This document shows, piece after piece, positions 22,903-31,591 of a stretch of 64,000 nucleotides of DNA. The stretch's first letter is position 1; every line of letters starts with the position of its first letter. The notes below the pieces were generated by a model. The model saw only the letters and a list, made by a program, of their open reading frames with translations, had not been told where the DNA came from and did no database searches. Made by a program: the position numbers and the translations under genes. The DNA lies in NCBI GenBank assembly GCA_964518765.1, contig CAZFJC010000014.1, positions 17,759-81,758 of the forward strand. Reading direction: 5' to 3'. The stretch is from CAZPNX01 sp964518765 (GTDB taxonomy: Bacteria; Edwardsbacteria; AC1; EtOH8).

Positions 22903-23825
22903 GGATGTTCTTTCCCCAAGGGGGCAGGGCCGCCCAGTAGGCCCTCCACAAACTCTTGCGGATCGAACTCCTGGAGGTCCTCAGTCCCCTCGCCGGTGCC
23001 CACCCAGGCCACCGGGATGCCCAGCCCCTGGCGGACGGCTAGGACGATGCCACCCTTGGCCGTGCCGTCAAGCTTGGCGAGGATGATGCCGTCGACCCGG
23101 GTCGATTCGGAGAACAGCCGTGCCTGGGCCAGGCCGCTCTGTCCGGTGGTGGCATCCATCACCAGCAGGCCTAGGTGGGGCGCTCCCGGCATCCTCTTGC
23201 CGATGGCGGATTGGATCTTTCGCAGCTCGTCCTGGAGGTGCTTCTTGTTGTGCAGGCGGCCGGCCGTGTCCACCAGCAGGACGTCGGCGCCCCGGGCTTG
23301 GGCCGCGGACACCGCGTCGTAGGCTACTGAAGCGGGATCGGCCCCGGGCTTGGATGCGATCAGCTCGGCCCCCGCCCTTCCGGCCCAGGCCGCCAGCTGC
23401 TCGCCGGCCGCCGCCCGGTAGGTATCGGCCGCGGCCATCATCACCCGGTAACCCAGTTTTGACAGCCGGCATCCCAGCTTGCCGACGCTGGTGGTCTTCC
23501 CCGCGCCGTTGACCCCCGAGACCAGCCACACCGCCGGCCGCGGGCATCCCTCCCGGCCCGGAAAGGGCGGCTTTAGGCCAGGGCCGAGGATCTCAAGCAT
23601 CTCCGTCCTCAGCCTCTCCAAGGCCGACCGCTCGGCCGGGCCGCGCCGCACCGCCTCCAGAAGGCGGCCGGTGGCCGCCGACCCGACGTCAGCCGACAGC
23701 AGCAGGGCTTCCAGTTCGGAGGCCTCTTCCCCGGTCAGCTCGCGTTTGCCGCTGAGGGTCCGGGCTACCGCTCCGAAAACCGCCCTGCGGGCCTTGTCCA
23801 GGCTCAGTCCTATCGACTTGAGCAT
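22899..23825 (-). CDS. ftsY: Signal recognition particle receptor FtsY
   Basis: A 308-residue SRP receptor GTPase. The N-domain (residues 1-85) has LTGEEASELEALLLSADVG. The G-domain follows with GVNGAGKTTSVGKLGCRLSK (P-loop), AADTYRAAAGEQLAAW, LLVDTAGRLHNKKHLQDELRKI, MDATTGQSGLAQARLF, ILAKLDGTAKGGIVLAV and WVGTGEGTEDLQEFDPQEFVEGL. The acidic A-domain of E. coli FtsY is missing, as in many bacteria. It docks the Ffh-ribosome complex at the membrane. It follows the CorA-like gene and its stop overlaps the rib promoter. Confidence 0.96.
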   Translation of the reverse strand: MLKSIGLSLDKARRAVFGAVARTLSGKRELTGEEASELEALLLSADVGSAATGRLLEAVRRGPAERSALERLRTEMLEILGPGLKPPFPGREGCPRPAVWLVSGVNGAGKTTSVGKLGCRLSKLGYRVMMAAADTYRAAAGEQLAAWAGRAGAELIASKPGADPASVAYDAVSAAQARGADVLLVDTAGRLHNKKHLQDELRKIQSAIGKRMPGAPHLGLLVMDATTGQSGLAQARLFSESTRVDGIILAKLDGTAKGGIVLAVRQGLGIPVAWVGTGEGTEDLQEFDPQEFVEGLLGGPAPLGKEHP

Positions 23826-23863
23826 CCTCCCTTTCTCCGCTGCTCGGGTTTATGCCCCCAAGG

Positions 23864-23891
23864 TATAAACAGGCCGGCCCTTGAGGCCGGC
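23864..23891 (-). terminator. Probable terminator after the corA-like gene
   Basis: Perfect 7-bp GC stem GCCGGCC/GGCCGGC (23873-23891) with a five-base loop. On the minus strand it is followed by CTGTTTATA, a weak U-run. It lies between the corA-like stop (23918) and the ftsY start (23825). Confidence 0.55.
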
Positions 23892-23917
23892 TCGGTTCCG
23901 CCGCTGCCCACCCTCCC

Positions 23918-24826
23918 TCACCACTTCTTGAACTTCCAAAACAAGTAGAAGCCGACCACCGACACCAGGGCCATGCCGATGATGATCCAGAAGGCCAGGG
24001 GGTGGCGGGAAAGGGGGATGCCGACGTTCATGGAGAAGGCGCTGACCACGAAGGTGGGGACCATGATGCCGATGGTGATAATGTTCAAGGTCTTCATCAG
24101 AACGTTGAGGTTGTTGGAGACGATGGAGACCCTGGCGTCCATCAGCCCGGCCAGGATGTTGGAGTAGATTTCGGCCTGGCGGTAGCACTGGTTGTTCTCG
24201 ATGATGATGTCGTCCAGGTACTCGGCCTCCTCCTGCGTCAGCCCCACCTTGGAGGCGTTCAGCTTCAGCTTCTCGCTGACGATGCCGTTGGAGTTGATGG
24301 CGTTCAGATAGTAGACCAGACTCTTCTCCAGGGTGAAAAGGTTCAGCAGGTACTTGTTCTCCATGGAGGCGTTGATCTTGCCCTCCAGGGAGTCGGTGAC
24401 CATGTTGATGATCTTGAGGTGTTCCACGAAGTGGACGATGGTGCGGTAGATCAGTTTCAGGGCCAGGTCGGCGTAGGAGCCGATCCGGCTGAAGCACTTG
24501 CCCTCGAACATCGGCACCTCATCGGCCATGACCACCACCATCCGGTCGCGGAAGAGGAAAATGCCGTAGGAGGCTATCTTGAATAGGAACTGGTCGTGGG
24601 CCGAGTAGTTCTTAGGCCGCTTGACGATTATGGCCAGGTGCTCGGGCTCGAACTCCAAGCGGGCCTGCTCGTCCGGGTCCAGTGACGAGGCCAAGGTGTG
24701 CTCGTCTATCTTCAGCTCCTCGACCAGGTAGCGACGCTCGGCCTCGTCCGGATTGTAGTACACCCGGATGGGGCCTGACTCGGACTCCTCCACCCTTCCC
24801 CCGGCCAAGCGGTAGTGTTTGAGCAT
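23918..24826 (-). CDS. CorA-like divalent cation transporter
   Basis: A 302-residue protein of the CorA/2-TM-GxN family, which forms pentameric Mg2+/Co2+ channels. The cytoplasmic funnel fills residues 1-235. The long stalk helix includes LEGKINASMENKYLLNLFTLEKSLVYYLNAI. Two C-terminal membrane helices follow: LNIITIGIMVPTFVVSAFSMNVG and HPLAFWIIIGMALVSVVGFYLFW, then the basic tail KFKKW. The pore signature is SMN rather than the canonical GMN. The SMN tripeptide may alter ion selection, or be a tolerated lineage variant. It sits between smc and ftsY with no clear functional link. Confidence 0.88.
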   Translation of the reverse strand: MLKHYRLAGGRVEESESGPIRVYYNPDEAERRYLVEELKIDEHTLASSLDPDEQARLEFEPEHLAIIVKRPKNYSAHDQFLFKIASYGIFLFRDRMVVVMADEVPMFEGKCFSRIGSYADLALKLIYRTIVHFVEHLKIINMVTDSLEGKINASMENKYLLNLFTLEKSLVYYLNAINSNGIVSEKLKLNASKVGLTQEEAEYLDDIIIENNQCYRQAEIYSNILAGLMDARVSIVSNNLNVLMKTLNIITIGIMVPTFVVSAFSMNVGIPLSRHPLAFWIIIGMALVSVVGFYLFWKFKKW

Positions 24827-24853
24827 ATCCCGACCTCTCTGGATGGACCTGTT

Positions 24854-27800
24854 TTACTGGAACTTCACCGACACCACCTTGGACACCCCCAGCTGCTCCA
24901 TGGTCACCCCGTAGAGCCGGTCGGCGATCTCCATGGTCCGTTTATTGTGGGTGATGACCATGAACTGGGTGCTGCCGGTGAAGTCTTTGAGCATGGCGCA
25001 GAAGCGCTGGACGTTGGCGTCGTCTAGGGGAGCGTCGATCTCGTCCAGCACGCAGAAGGGAGCCGGCTTCACCAGGTAGATGCCGAAGAGCATGGCGATG
25101 GCCGTCAACGCCTTCTCCCCGCCGGAAAGCAGGGTGATGGATTTCATATTCTTGCCCATGGGGGTGGCCATGATCTCGATCTCGGCCTCCAGCGGGTCAT
25201 CGCTACCGGACAGCCGGATGTCGGCCTCGCCCCCGATGAACAGCCTCTGAAAGATCTGGACGAAGCCGGTCTTGATGCCCTCCAGGGTCTGGAGGAACAT
25301 GGCCTTGGCCGTCTCGTCGATACGTTTGATGGTGGCCGCCAGATCCTCCTTGGCCGCCAGCAGGTCATCCCGCTGCTTGGACATGAAGCCGTAGCGCTGC
25401 TCCTCCTCCTCCAGCTCCTTGAGGGCGTCGAAGTTGATCCCTCCCAGCTTCTTTATGCGCAGACGCAGGTCGGCGATCCGGGGGCGGGCCGCCTCCGGGT
25501 CGAAGCCCTCCGGCACCGGCAGGGCTTCCAGCTCGGCCTCGTACTCCTCGGCCAGGCGCCTACTCAGGTTGTCCCGGTCGTTGGCCACCCGCCCCTGCTC
25601 CAGCTGGGCCCGCGACAGGCTGGCCTGTAGCTGCTCGCTCTCCAGCCTGGTGCGGTGCAGGGCCTCCTCGGCCGACTTCATCAGGCCCAGCGACTTCTGC
25701 ATCTGCTGCTGCAGGGCGTCCCGGCGGGACAGCACCTCGTCCCGGCGCCCGGCCATCTCCCTGAGCTCCAGGCTGATGCTTTCGTCCTCCTGCTTGAGCA
25801 GGGAGATGTTCCGCCCGGCCTCCTCGTCCAGCCCCCTCAGCTGCTGGATGCGCTCGATGGACTCGGTGCGGCGGGCCTCCATGTTGCGCAGCTCCTGCCT
25901 GGCCTGCTCCTGCTCGGCCTGGATCTGGGCCAGCCCCAGCGTCGCCTGGGAGACGGCCTGGGCCAGTTCCTCGCGCCTCTGGTCCATGGCCGCCAGCTCC
26001 CGCTCCCTCTGAGCCAGGGCCTCGCCCTCGTCCCGGTTGTTTTCGTCGAACTCCAGCGTGGTCTGCCGGGAGCGGGCGATCTCCGGCTCCAGCTCCTGCA
26101 GCATCGCCTGATGGCGTTGCGCCATCTCGGCCACCCTGGCTGCCCTGGCCGAACACTCCTCGTGGCGGGCGGAGATGGCCGACAGCCTGCCTGACAGCTC
26201 GGAGAGCTGGGATTGGTACTGCGACAGCTGGGAACGGGCCGCCTCCAGGGACTGCCGGGACGTTTCCACCAGGCGCCGCGACTCCTCCAGCCCGCGGGCC
26301 GAACGCTCCTGCCTTGCCCGGCAATCTTCTATCAGCTGGTCCAGTTCGTCCAGCCGCTGCTGGCGCCCCAGCAGCCCGTACTGGCCGGCCGGCAGGGACC
26401 CGGCCACCAGCCCTCCCCAGGGCTCTGCTATTTCGCCGGACCGGCTGGCGATCCTTTTTCCCGGATGGCGGCGGGAGAGCTGCCGCAGGTCGGTTCCCTC
26501 CGCGGCGATCAGGGCGTCGCCCAGCAGCATCTCCACCAGCGGGCGTAACCGCTCCGGGCATTCCACAAAACCGGCCGCCGCCCCGTCTATCCCCTCGCCG
26601 GCGGCCGGGGCGGGAACGGTGGCCGTCGGCAGCGCATCCAGCGGCACCAGGGTGGCCCAGCCGCACTGGCCCGTCTTCAGGGCCAGGGCCGCCAGCTCCA
26701 TGGCCTGGCTGTCCTCCACCGCCACCCAGTGCAGCCTCTCGCCCAAAAGCGACTCCACCGCCCGCTGGCATCCCGCCCTGGCCTTGATGGATTCGGCCAG
26801 CGGCGCCGCCCGGCCCGCCAGCTCCGGCACGCGCTCCATTAGATGCCTAACGCCCTGATGGTACCCCTCGCGTCTCTGCTGCAGCTCGGCCAGCAGCCCC
26901 TTCTCTTTTTCCAGTGAGGCCAGCTCAGACGAGACCTGGGATAGCTCTTTCCCCTGCTCTTCGATGCTGCTGCGAAGCTCGGCCAGGCGCGCCTCCAGGG
27001 AGGCCTCCTCGCGGCGCAGCGCCTCCAGGGCTTGGGCGATTTCGTCGCGGCGCTGGCTCAGTTCAGCCAGCTGGGATTTTTGCATCACCAGCTCTGACTC
27101 CAGCGCCTTGCCCTCCTGGCGCAAAGCGGCCAGCTCCGATTCGGCCCCCTGATGCCGGCTCTCCAATCCGGCCAGCCTTTCCCGGCTCTCGGCCGTCCTC
27201 CTGACGGCCTCCATCAACTCGCCCCTAGCTTCGGCCAAGGCCGTCCGCCCCGAGGATATCTCGGCGTCCAGCGCCGCCAGCTCCGACTGCTTGGTGCGCA
27301 GCTGGTCGGTTCTGACCAAAAGTTCCTGCGAGGCCCTTCCCATCCGCTCCTGGACCTCCCGGGTGCTGGCCTCTTGCTGGCCCATGGCCGCCAGCAGTGA
27401 CTTGATCTCGGCCTCGCGGGCCCGCATGGTCTGCTCAATTCCGGCCCGCCGCTCGCGGATGACCGCCAGCCGGTTCTCGGAGCCGCGCATGGCCTCGGCC
27501 ACTTCGGCGATCTGGTCCTGGATACGGCCGATCTGCCCCTCGTTTTCCTCCAGCAACTCCCGGGCTTGGGTGATCTCGGCCTCCCTCTGGTCCAGCTCTA
27601 AGGCCAGCTCCTGCCGTCGGGCTGAGGTGCTCTCGATGGCCTCGGCCAGCTCCCTCTCCTCGGAGGCCAGGCGCTCCCGGTCGAAGGCGGCCGCCTTCAG
27701 GTCCAGGTCCTTAAGCTCCGTCCGGAATCTTTCGTAGACCCTGGCCTTGCCGGCCTGGCGCCGCAGCGAGCGCAGCCTTTTTTCCACCTCGGCCACGATG

Positions 27801-28378
27801 TCCTGGATCCGCACCAGGTCCTCGGCGGTGGACTCCATGCGGCGCTGGGCGGCCTTCTTCTGCTGGCGGTACTTGGCTACCCCGGCCGCCTCCTCGAACA
27901 GCGAGCGCCTGATCGATGGGTCCTCGGACAGGATGGTCTCGATCATCTTGGACTCGATGATCGAGTAGCTGTCCGCCCCCAGTCCGGTGTTGAGGAACAG
28001 GTCGACGATGTCCCGCAGCCGGCAGACCTTGTTGTTCAGCAGGTACTCGCTCTCCCCCGAGCGGAAAAGCCTCCGGGTGACCGAGACCTCGGCGTACTCC
28101 ACCGGCAGGCGCCCCTCCTCGTTGGAGAAGACCAGGGTCACCTCGGCCATGGACAGCGGCTTCTCGTCCCGGGTGCCGTTGAAGATGACGTCCTCCATTT
28201 TGTCGGAGCGGAGCGACTTGGTGCTCTGCTCCCCCAGGCACCAGCGGATGGCGTCCACGATGTTGGTCTTGCCGCAGCCGTTGGGGCCGACGATGGCGGT
28301 GATGCCCTGGCCCACCTCCACCGTCACCTTGTGGGGGAAGGACTTGAAGCCGAAAAGCTCTATGCGCGACAGGTACAT
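24854..28378 (-). CDS. smc: Chromosome segregation ATPase SMC
   Basis: A 1,174-residue SMC from MYLSRIELFGFKSFPHKVTVEV. Walker A is GPNGCGKTNIVDAIRWCLGEQS; the C-terminal head has the signature LSGGEKALTAIAMLFGIYLVKPAPFCVLDEIDAPLDDAN. Two long coiled coils (about 170-480 and 660-1000) flank the hinge (about residues 500-640, with GCQRAVESLLGERLHWVAVED). It compacts and segregates chromosomes with ScpA/ScpB. A GTG start at 28411 is excluded, since it lies within the promoter -10 box; ATG 28378 matches the family N-terminus. Its ribosome site is weak, and the leader would be only about 17 bases. Confidence 0.96.
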   Translation of the reverse strand: MYLSRIELFGFKSFPHKVTVEVGQGITAIVGPNGCGKTNIVDAIRWCLGEQSTKSLRSDKMEDVIFNGTRDEKPLSMAEVTLVFSNEEGRLPVEYAEVSVTRRLFRSGESEYLLNNKVCRLRDIVDLFLNTGLGADSYSIIESKMIETILSEDPSIRRSLFEEAAGVAKYRQQKKAAQRRMESTAEDLVRIQDIVAEVEKRLRSLRRQAGKARVYERFRTELKDLDLKAAAFDRERLASEERELAEAIESTSARRQELALELDQREAEITQARELLEENEGQIGRIQDQIAEVAEAMRGSENRLAVIRERRAGIEQTMRAREAEIKSLLAAMGQQEASTREVQERMGRASQELLVRTDQLRTKQSELAALDAEISSGRTALAEARGELMEAVRRTAESRERLAGLESRHQGAESELAALRQEGKALESELVMQKSQLAELSQRRDEIAQALEALRREEASLEARLAELRSSIEEQGKELSQVSSELASLEKEKGLLAELQQRREGYHQGVRHLMERVPELAGRAAPLAESIKARAGCQRAVESLLGERLHWVAVEDSQAMELAALALKTGQCGWATLVPLDALPTATVPAPAAGEGIDGAAAGFVECPERLRPLVEMLLGDALIAAEGTDLRQLSRRHPGKRIASRSGEIAEPWGGLVAGSLPAGQYGLLGRQQRLDELDQLIEDCRARQERSARGLEESRRLVETSRQSLEAARSQLSQYQSQLSELSGRLSAISARHEECSARAARVAEMAQRHQAMLQELEPEIARSRQTTLEFDENNRDEGEALAQRERELAAMDQRREELAQAVSQATLGLAQIQAEQEQARQELRNMEARRTESIERIQQLRGLDEEAGRNISLLKQEDESISLELREMAGRRDEVLSRRDALQQQMQKSLGLMKSAEEALHRTRLESEQLQASLSRAQLEQGRVANDRDNLSRRLAEEYEAELEALPVPEGFDPEAARPRIADLRLRIKKLGGINFDALKELEEEEQRYGFMSKQRDDLLAAKEDLAATIKRIDETAKAMFLQTLEGIKTGFVQIFQRLFIGGEADIRLSGSDDPLEAEIEIMATPMGKNMKSITLLSGGEKALTAIAMLFGIYLVKPAPFCVLDEIDAPLDDANVQRFCAMLKDFTGSTQFMVITHNKRTMEIADRLYGVTMEQLGVSKVVSVKFQ

Positions 28379-28401
28379 GTTCTGGCTCTGATAGTCTGGT
28401 A

Positions 28402-28430
28402 ATTTTACCACTTTAGGCCCGAAGCGTCAA
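28402..28430 (-). promoter_or_regulatory. Promoter of smc
   Basis: Minus strand TTGACG (28425-28430), 17 bases, TAAAAT (28402-28407), with TGG directly before the -10 (extended -10). The segment AAAGTGGTAAAAT is shared with the promoter at 30245-30273. It overlaps the false upstream start codon of smc. Confidence 0.8.
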
Positions 28431-28456
28431 CATTAAAAGCCGCCGGGCGGGAGGAC

Positions 28457-28517
28457 GGACCGCCCCCCCGGAAATACAAGGGGGGCGGTCCGGACGGGCC
28501 GCCCCCCTTGCTTTTTT
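28457..28517. terminator. GC-rich alternative hairpins between surface gene and smc
   Basis: Three related arms: GGACCGCCCCCC (28457-28468), GGGGGGCGGTCC (28480-28491) and CCGCCCCCCTT (28499-28509). The middle arm can pair with either the first (12 bp) or, as AAGGGGGGCGG (28478-28488), with the third (11 bp). The T-run (28512-28517) follows on the plus strand only. For the minus-strand surface gene ending at 28528 it is at best a U-poor terminator. Confidence 0.5.
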
Positions 28518-28527
28518 GATGATATTG

Positions 28528-30201
28528 CTATTTTATTACCGTTATCTTGCCATATTTCTTTTGCCCTGCCGCCTCCAGGGCGCAGAGGTAGGTGCCCCCG
28601 GCCAGGCCCCGAAGGTCCAGCCGGGCCGAGTTCCGCCCGGCCGCGCCCCGTCTCTGCAACCTCCGCACCTCCTGCCCCGTTATGTTGTACAGCCTGAGGC
28701 CGTACTCCCCGGCCACCGGCAATTCGAACAGGACCTCGGTCCGGCCCCGGGCCGGGTTGGGGCGGTTTTCCAGTGCAAGCTTGTCCTTGCGGATTTTTCC
28801 CGCGGACTCGCCACTGACGCCGTCATACCACCACCACATGAAGCCGGTGTTCACCCTTTGGTAATAGATCGGGTCGAAAAAACCATACGGCGCCCCGACG
28901 TGCATGGCGATGTGCGGGTAGTCGTAGCCGCCGTTGTCGTCGGTCACCTGCCAATTGCCGTAGGTGGCCCCGTTGTCGGTTGACCAGGCGGCCCAGATGT
29001 TCATGGCGGCGTCGCCCTCGACGTTGTCCCGGTAGGAGAGCACCAGGTCGCCGTTGGCGTCGAGCGCGAAGTTGGCGAAGCTGGGGATAACCGTCCCGGC
29101 CTCGTCGGTGGGGTGGATCAGGGTGGCCACCCAGCCGCCCGAGGTCAGGTGGTAGTCGACCAGCCCGGTGTTCGGCCCGTAGCCCCCGGCCGCCGTGGTA
29201 TCCATAAACAGCCAGGTGGCAAAGTGCGGGTAACCATCCTTGTCAACCGCGATGCCCACGTCGTAGCCATGGCCCGGCCAGCCGAGCCAGCCGCCGTAGG
29301 GCGCCCAGGTCAGCGGTGTCCAGTTGTTCCCGTTGTCGTAGGACATCCGGTAGAAGAACGACATGGTGGTGTCGGTCCCGTCCCCGCTGACGCGCCCGGC
29401 GCAGGTGCCGATCATCACCGTGTCCCCGCTGGGCGAGCAGAAGATCTGCAGCTGGTTGACGTAGCCCTCGGCCACCGAGTCGTGCACCACCACCCCGCTC
29501 GGGAACAGCGCCAGGCTGTCCTCGGTCCCGTAGAGGTCGTAGTAGACCAGGAAACGGCTCGACCAAGTGTAGCCGTTGTCGTCCGAATAGTAGTAGAAGG
29601 CCGCGTCCGGGGTGTAGTCGCCCCAGTAGTTGGCGCAGGCGTGTATCCGCCCGTTAGTCCCCTTGACCCCGTTGACCACGTAGATGCCGGCCCCGGGCAC
29701 GCCCTGCCCGGTGGTGTCGATGCAGACCGGGGTGGCCCAAAGCCCGCCGCCGTAGCCCAGGTCGTCCCAGGTGACGTAGGCCCCCTCGTCGCCGGCGCTC
29801 CAGCCCCGGTTGAAAAAGGCGAAGGGCAGCTGGTTAGCCAGGTCGCACATGGCGGAGGGATAGCGGATGCTGCCGCTTACCAGCGGGCCCTGCCTTAGAT
29901 AGGTGCTGCCGTGGTCGAGGCTTGTTAGATTGTAAAGGTTGCCGTCGGTTCCCCGGAAGATGAGGTTCATGGCGTCGGCGGCCGGGTCGTAGTCCATGGC
30001 CCGCACCGAGGAGATGTAGCAGGAGTAGGCGTGGACGTCGGCCAGCACCGAGTCCTCCTGGTTCCTGCCGGGCGCCCCGGGGGCGCCGGCGTACGGGTCG
30101 CCGTCCCGGTCCCAGGCCCTCGGCACCGTGCCCAGCGGCAGGGCCTGGGCCAGGCAGGCCGACACGGCCAGCACGGCCAGAAACAGACATGTTTTTCCCA
30201 T
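28528..30201 (-). CDS. Secreted BNR/propeller-like protein with type IX-like C-terminal tail
   Basis: 557 residues. Signal peptide 1-20 (FLAVLAVSACLAQA). The body (about 45-460) has repeated D-x-G-x-T/N-W motifs typical of sialidase/BNR propellers, e.g. YSDDNGYTWSSR, SYDNGNNWTPLTW and STDNGATYGNWQV. Residues about 475-557 form a por-secretion-type tail: NRPNPARGRTEVLFELPVAGEYGLRLYNITGQEV and GGTYLCALEAAGQKKYGKITVIK. No sialidase active site is recognisable, so the enzymatic role is open. It is a paralogue of the gene at 41977-43653, with almost identical DNA over 28991-29529. It has its own promoter. Confidence 0.8.
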   Translation of the reverse strand: MGKTCLFLAVLAVSACLAQALPLGTVPRAWDRDGDPYAGAPGAPGRNQEDSVLADVHAYSCYISSVRAMDYDPAADAMNLIFRGTDGNLYNLTSLDHGSTYLRQGPLVSGSIRYPSAMCDLANQLPFAFFNRGWSAGDEGAYVTWDDLGYGGGLWATPVCIDTTGQGVPGAGIYVVNGVKGTNGRIHACANYWGDYTPDAAFYYYSDDNGYTWSSRFLVYYDLYGTEDSLALFPSGVVVHDSVAEGYVNQLQIFCSPSGDTVMIGTCAGRVSGDGTDTTMSFFYRMSYDNGNNWTPLTWAPYGGWLGWPGHGYDVGIAVDKDGYPHFATWLFMDTTAAGGYGPNTGLVDYHLTSGGWVATLIHPTDEAGTVIPSFANFALDANGDLVLSYRDNVEGDAAMNIWAAWSTDNGATYGNWQVTDDNGGYDYPHIAMHVGAPYGFFDPIYYQRVNTGFMWWWYDGVSGESAGKIRKDKLALENRPNPARGRTEVLFELPVAGEYGLRLYNITGQEVRRLQRRGAAGRNSARLDLRGLAGGTYLCALEAAGQKKYGKITVIK

Positions 30202-30244
30202 TTCTTCCTCCTTCGCTTTGTTGTTATGCTATGTTCCAATCGTG

Positions 30245-30273
30245 ATTTTACCACTTTGATATACCATTGTCAA
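30245..30273 (-). promoter_or_regulatory. Promoter of the secreted BNR-like gene
   Basis: Minus strand TTGACA (30268-30273), 17 bases, TAAAAT (30245-30250), with TGG before the -10. This is a near-consensus extended promoter. It lies immediately downstream of the terminator of the PEGA gene, so the next gene is an independent transcript with a leader of about 35 bases. Confidence 0.85.
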
Positions 30274-30274
30274 C

Positions 30275-30308
30275 AAAAAAGGCCGGCGCCCTTGGCGCCG
30301 GCCTTTTC
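30275..30308 (-). terminator. Intrinsic terminator after the PEGA lipoprotein gene
   Basis: Perfect 10-bp stem GGCCGGCGCC (30281-30290) / GGCGCCGGCC (30294-30303) with a three-base loop, followed on the minus strand by six U's (30275-30280). It ends the long surface operon before the next promoter. Confidence 0.9.
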
Positions 30309-30321
30309 ATGGCTGGTCCCC

Positions 30322-31587
30322 TCATTCGGTCTCGGTCCTCAGCACCAGCAGGTCGTAGTACTCCATGAAGTATAGGAACCGGCCGTCCTGGGACTGGGCC
30401 ATTCTCATGGGGAACTGGCCCAGGGACATGTTGAAGACCCCGGTCCAGGTGCTGCGGTCGTAGAGGAAGATCTTGCCCACCGGCAGGGGCGGAGGCGGAG
30501 CGACGCCTACGACCGGCCCCGGGGTGCGGAATATCCAAAAGCCCTCCCCGTTGCCGCTGAAGCAGGCCCCCCAGATGTAGTCCCCCTCAGGCAGGGCGCC
30601 TCCGAAGGGCAATGGTGCGGTCTCGATGGGCGTCCAGGAGGCCACCATCACCGGAACGAACACCTCCGGCGAAAGGTCGTAGCCAAATACTTTGCAGTAG
30701 CCGGCCAGCTGGTCGTCATCGGTGCGGAAGATGGTGCCCGGTGTCGGCAGGGTGGCCATGTCGTCGGCCACCTCCCCGCTCTCCAGGTTTATCCTTTGGA
30801 ACCTCTGGGCATCCGTCAGGGTCACGTAGAAGTATCGGCTGGCGGCGTCGACCGCCAGATCATTGGGACAGCCAGATAAGCTTATGGTCCGCTGCAGGGA
30901 GCCGTCATGGGGCCCCAGCACCATCGCCCTCTGCCCGGCGCTGTCCGCCGCCAGCAGCGTCCGGCCGTCGGGGGTATAGGCCAGCCGGTCGAATCTGGTG
31001 CCGGTCGCCGGCACCGACCAGCCGACCGTCTGCCAGCTGTCGAGATCAACTATCTTGACGGTGTCGGTGACGCAAACCGCCAGCCGGCCCAGTCCGGGAT
31101 GGCAGGCCAGCCTTGCGGCCTCCGCTCCGGCCGTGATCTCCCCGATCTTGGCCACGGTGGAGTCGATGATCTGGTAGACGCCGAGCCAGGGGACGTATTT
31201 ATGGCTCAGGTAGAGCCGCTGGCGCACCGGATCGTAGGCCATGTCCCTCGGCGGCACCGGCAGCGTCACCTTGGCAGTCACGTGCGGATTTATGGCCGTC
31301 AGGGTTAGGTTCATCCGCCGCGTCTCACCTGGCCTGATGTCTATGGAGCCCTGGTAGGTTCTGAATTTGGAGAGCTTCAAGCTGACGGTCCGGATACCGA
31401 CCGGTATCCCCTCCACCTTGGCCGGCGTCCGCTGGCCTGTGAAGGTACCGTCCACATAGATGGCCGCGTTCGAGGGCAGAGAGGTGACGATCAGCGACCC
31501 CACCTCCGGATAGACCGGCTTGTGCCGGCAGCCGGAGGCCGCCAGGGCCGCCAGCAGGAGGAGCGGAAGGCAATGTCTCTTTCTCAT
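30322..31587 (-). CDS. PEGA-domain lipoprotein with beta-propeller
   Basis: 421 residues. A lipoprotein signal (LLLAALAASGC, lipidated Cys about 20) is followed by a PEGA domain (residues about 30-95): VGSLIVTSLPSNAAIYVDGTFTGQRTPAKVEGIPVGIRTVSLKLSKF. The remainder reads like a YVTN/WD-type propeller: MAYDPVRQRLYLSHKYVPWLGVYQIIDS, RLAYTPDGRTLLAADSAGQRA and NDLAVDAASRYFYVTLTDAQRF. PEGA domains are surface-associated and may bind proteins or glycans. It starts four bases after the TonB-receptor stop and ends the operon. It may be the surface lipoprotein partner of the receptor, as SusD-like proteins are elsewhere; that is inference. Confidence 0.8.
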   Translation of the reverse strand: MRKRHCLPLLLLAALAASGCRHKPVYPEVGSLIVTSLPSNAAIYVDGTFTGQRTPAKVEGIPVGIRTVSLKLSKFRTYQGSIDIRPGETRRMNLTLTAINPHVTAKVTLPVPPRDMAYDPVRQRLYLSHKYVPWLGVYQIIDSTVAKIGEITAGAEAARLACHPGLGRLAVCVTDTVKIVDLDSWQTVGWSVPATGTRFDRLAYTPDGRTLLAADSAGQRAMVLGPHDGSLQRTISLSGCPNDLAVDAASRYFYVTLTDAQRFQRINLESGEVADDMATLPTPGTIFRTDDDQLAGYCKVFGYDLSPEVFVPVMVASWTPIETAPLPFGGALPEGDYIWGACFSGNGEGFWIFRTPGPVVGVAPPPPLPVGKIFLYDRSTWTGVFNMSLGQFPMRMAQSQDGRFLYFMEYYDLLVLRTETE

Positions 31588-31591
31588 GGCC

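Noticed and set aside
28379..28411. GTG at 28411 as start of smc
   Set aside because: The codon overlaps the -10 region of a good promoter, and the extra residues do not match SMC N-termini.
28528..30201. Sialidase function for the BNR-like proteins
   Set aside because: D-x-G-x-T/N-W propeller motifs are present but the catalytic Arg triad, Tyr and Glu of sialidases cannot be placed.
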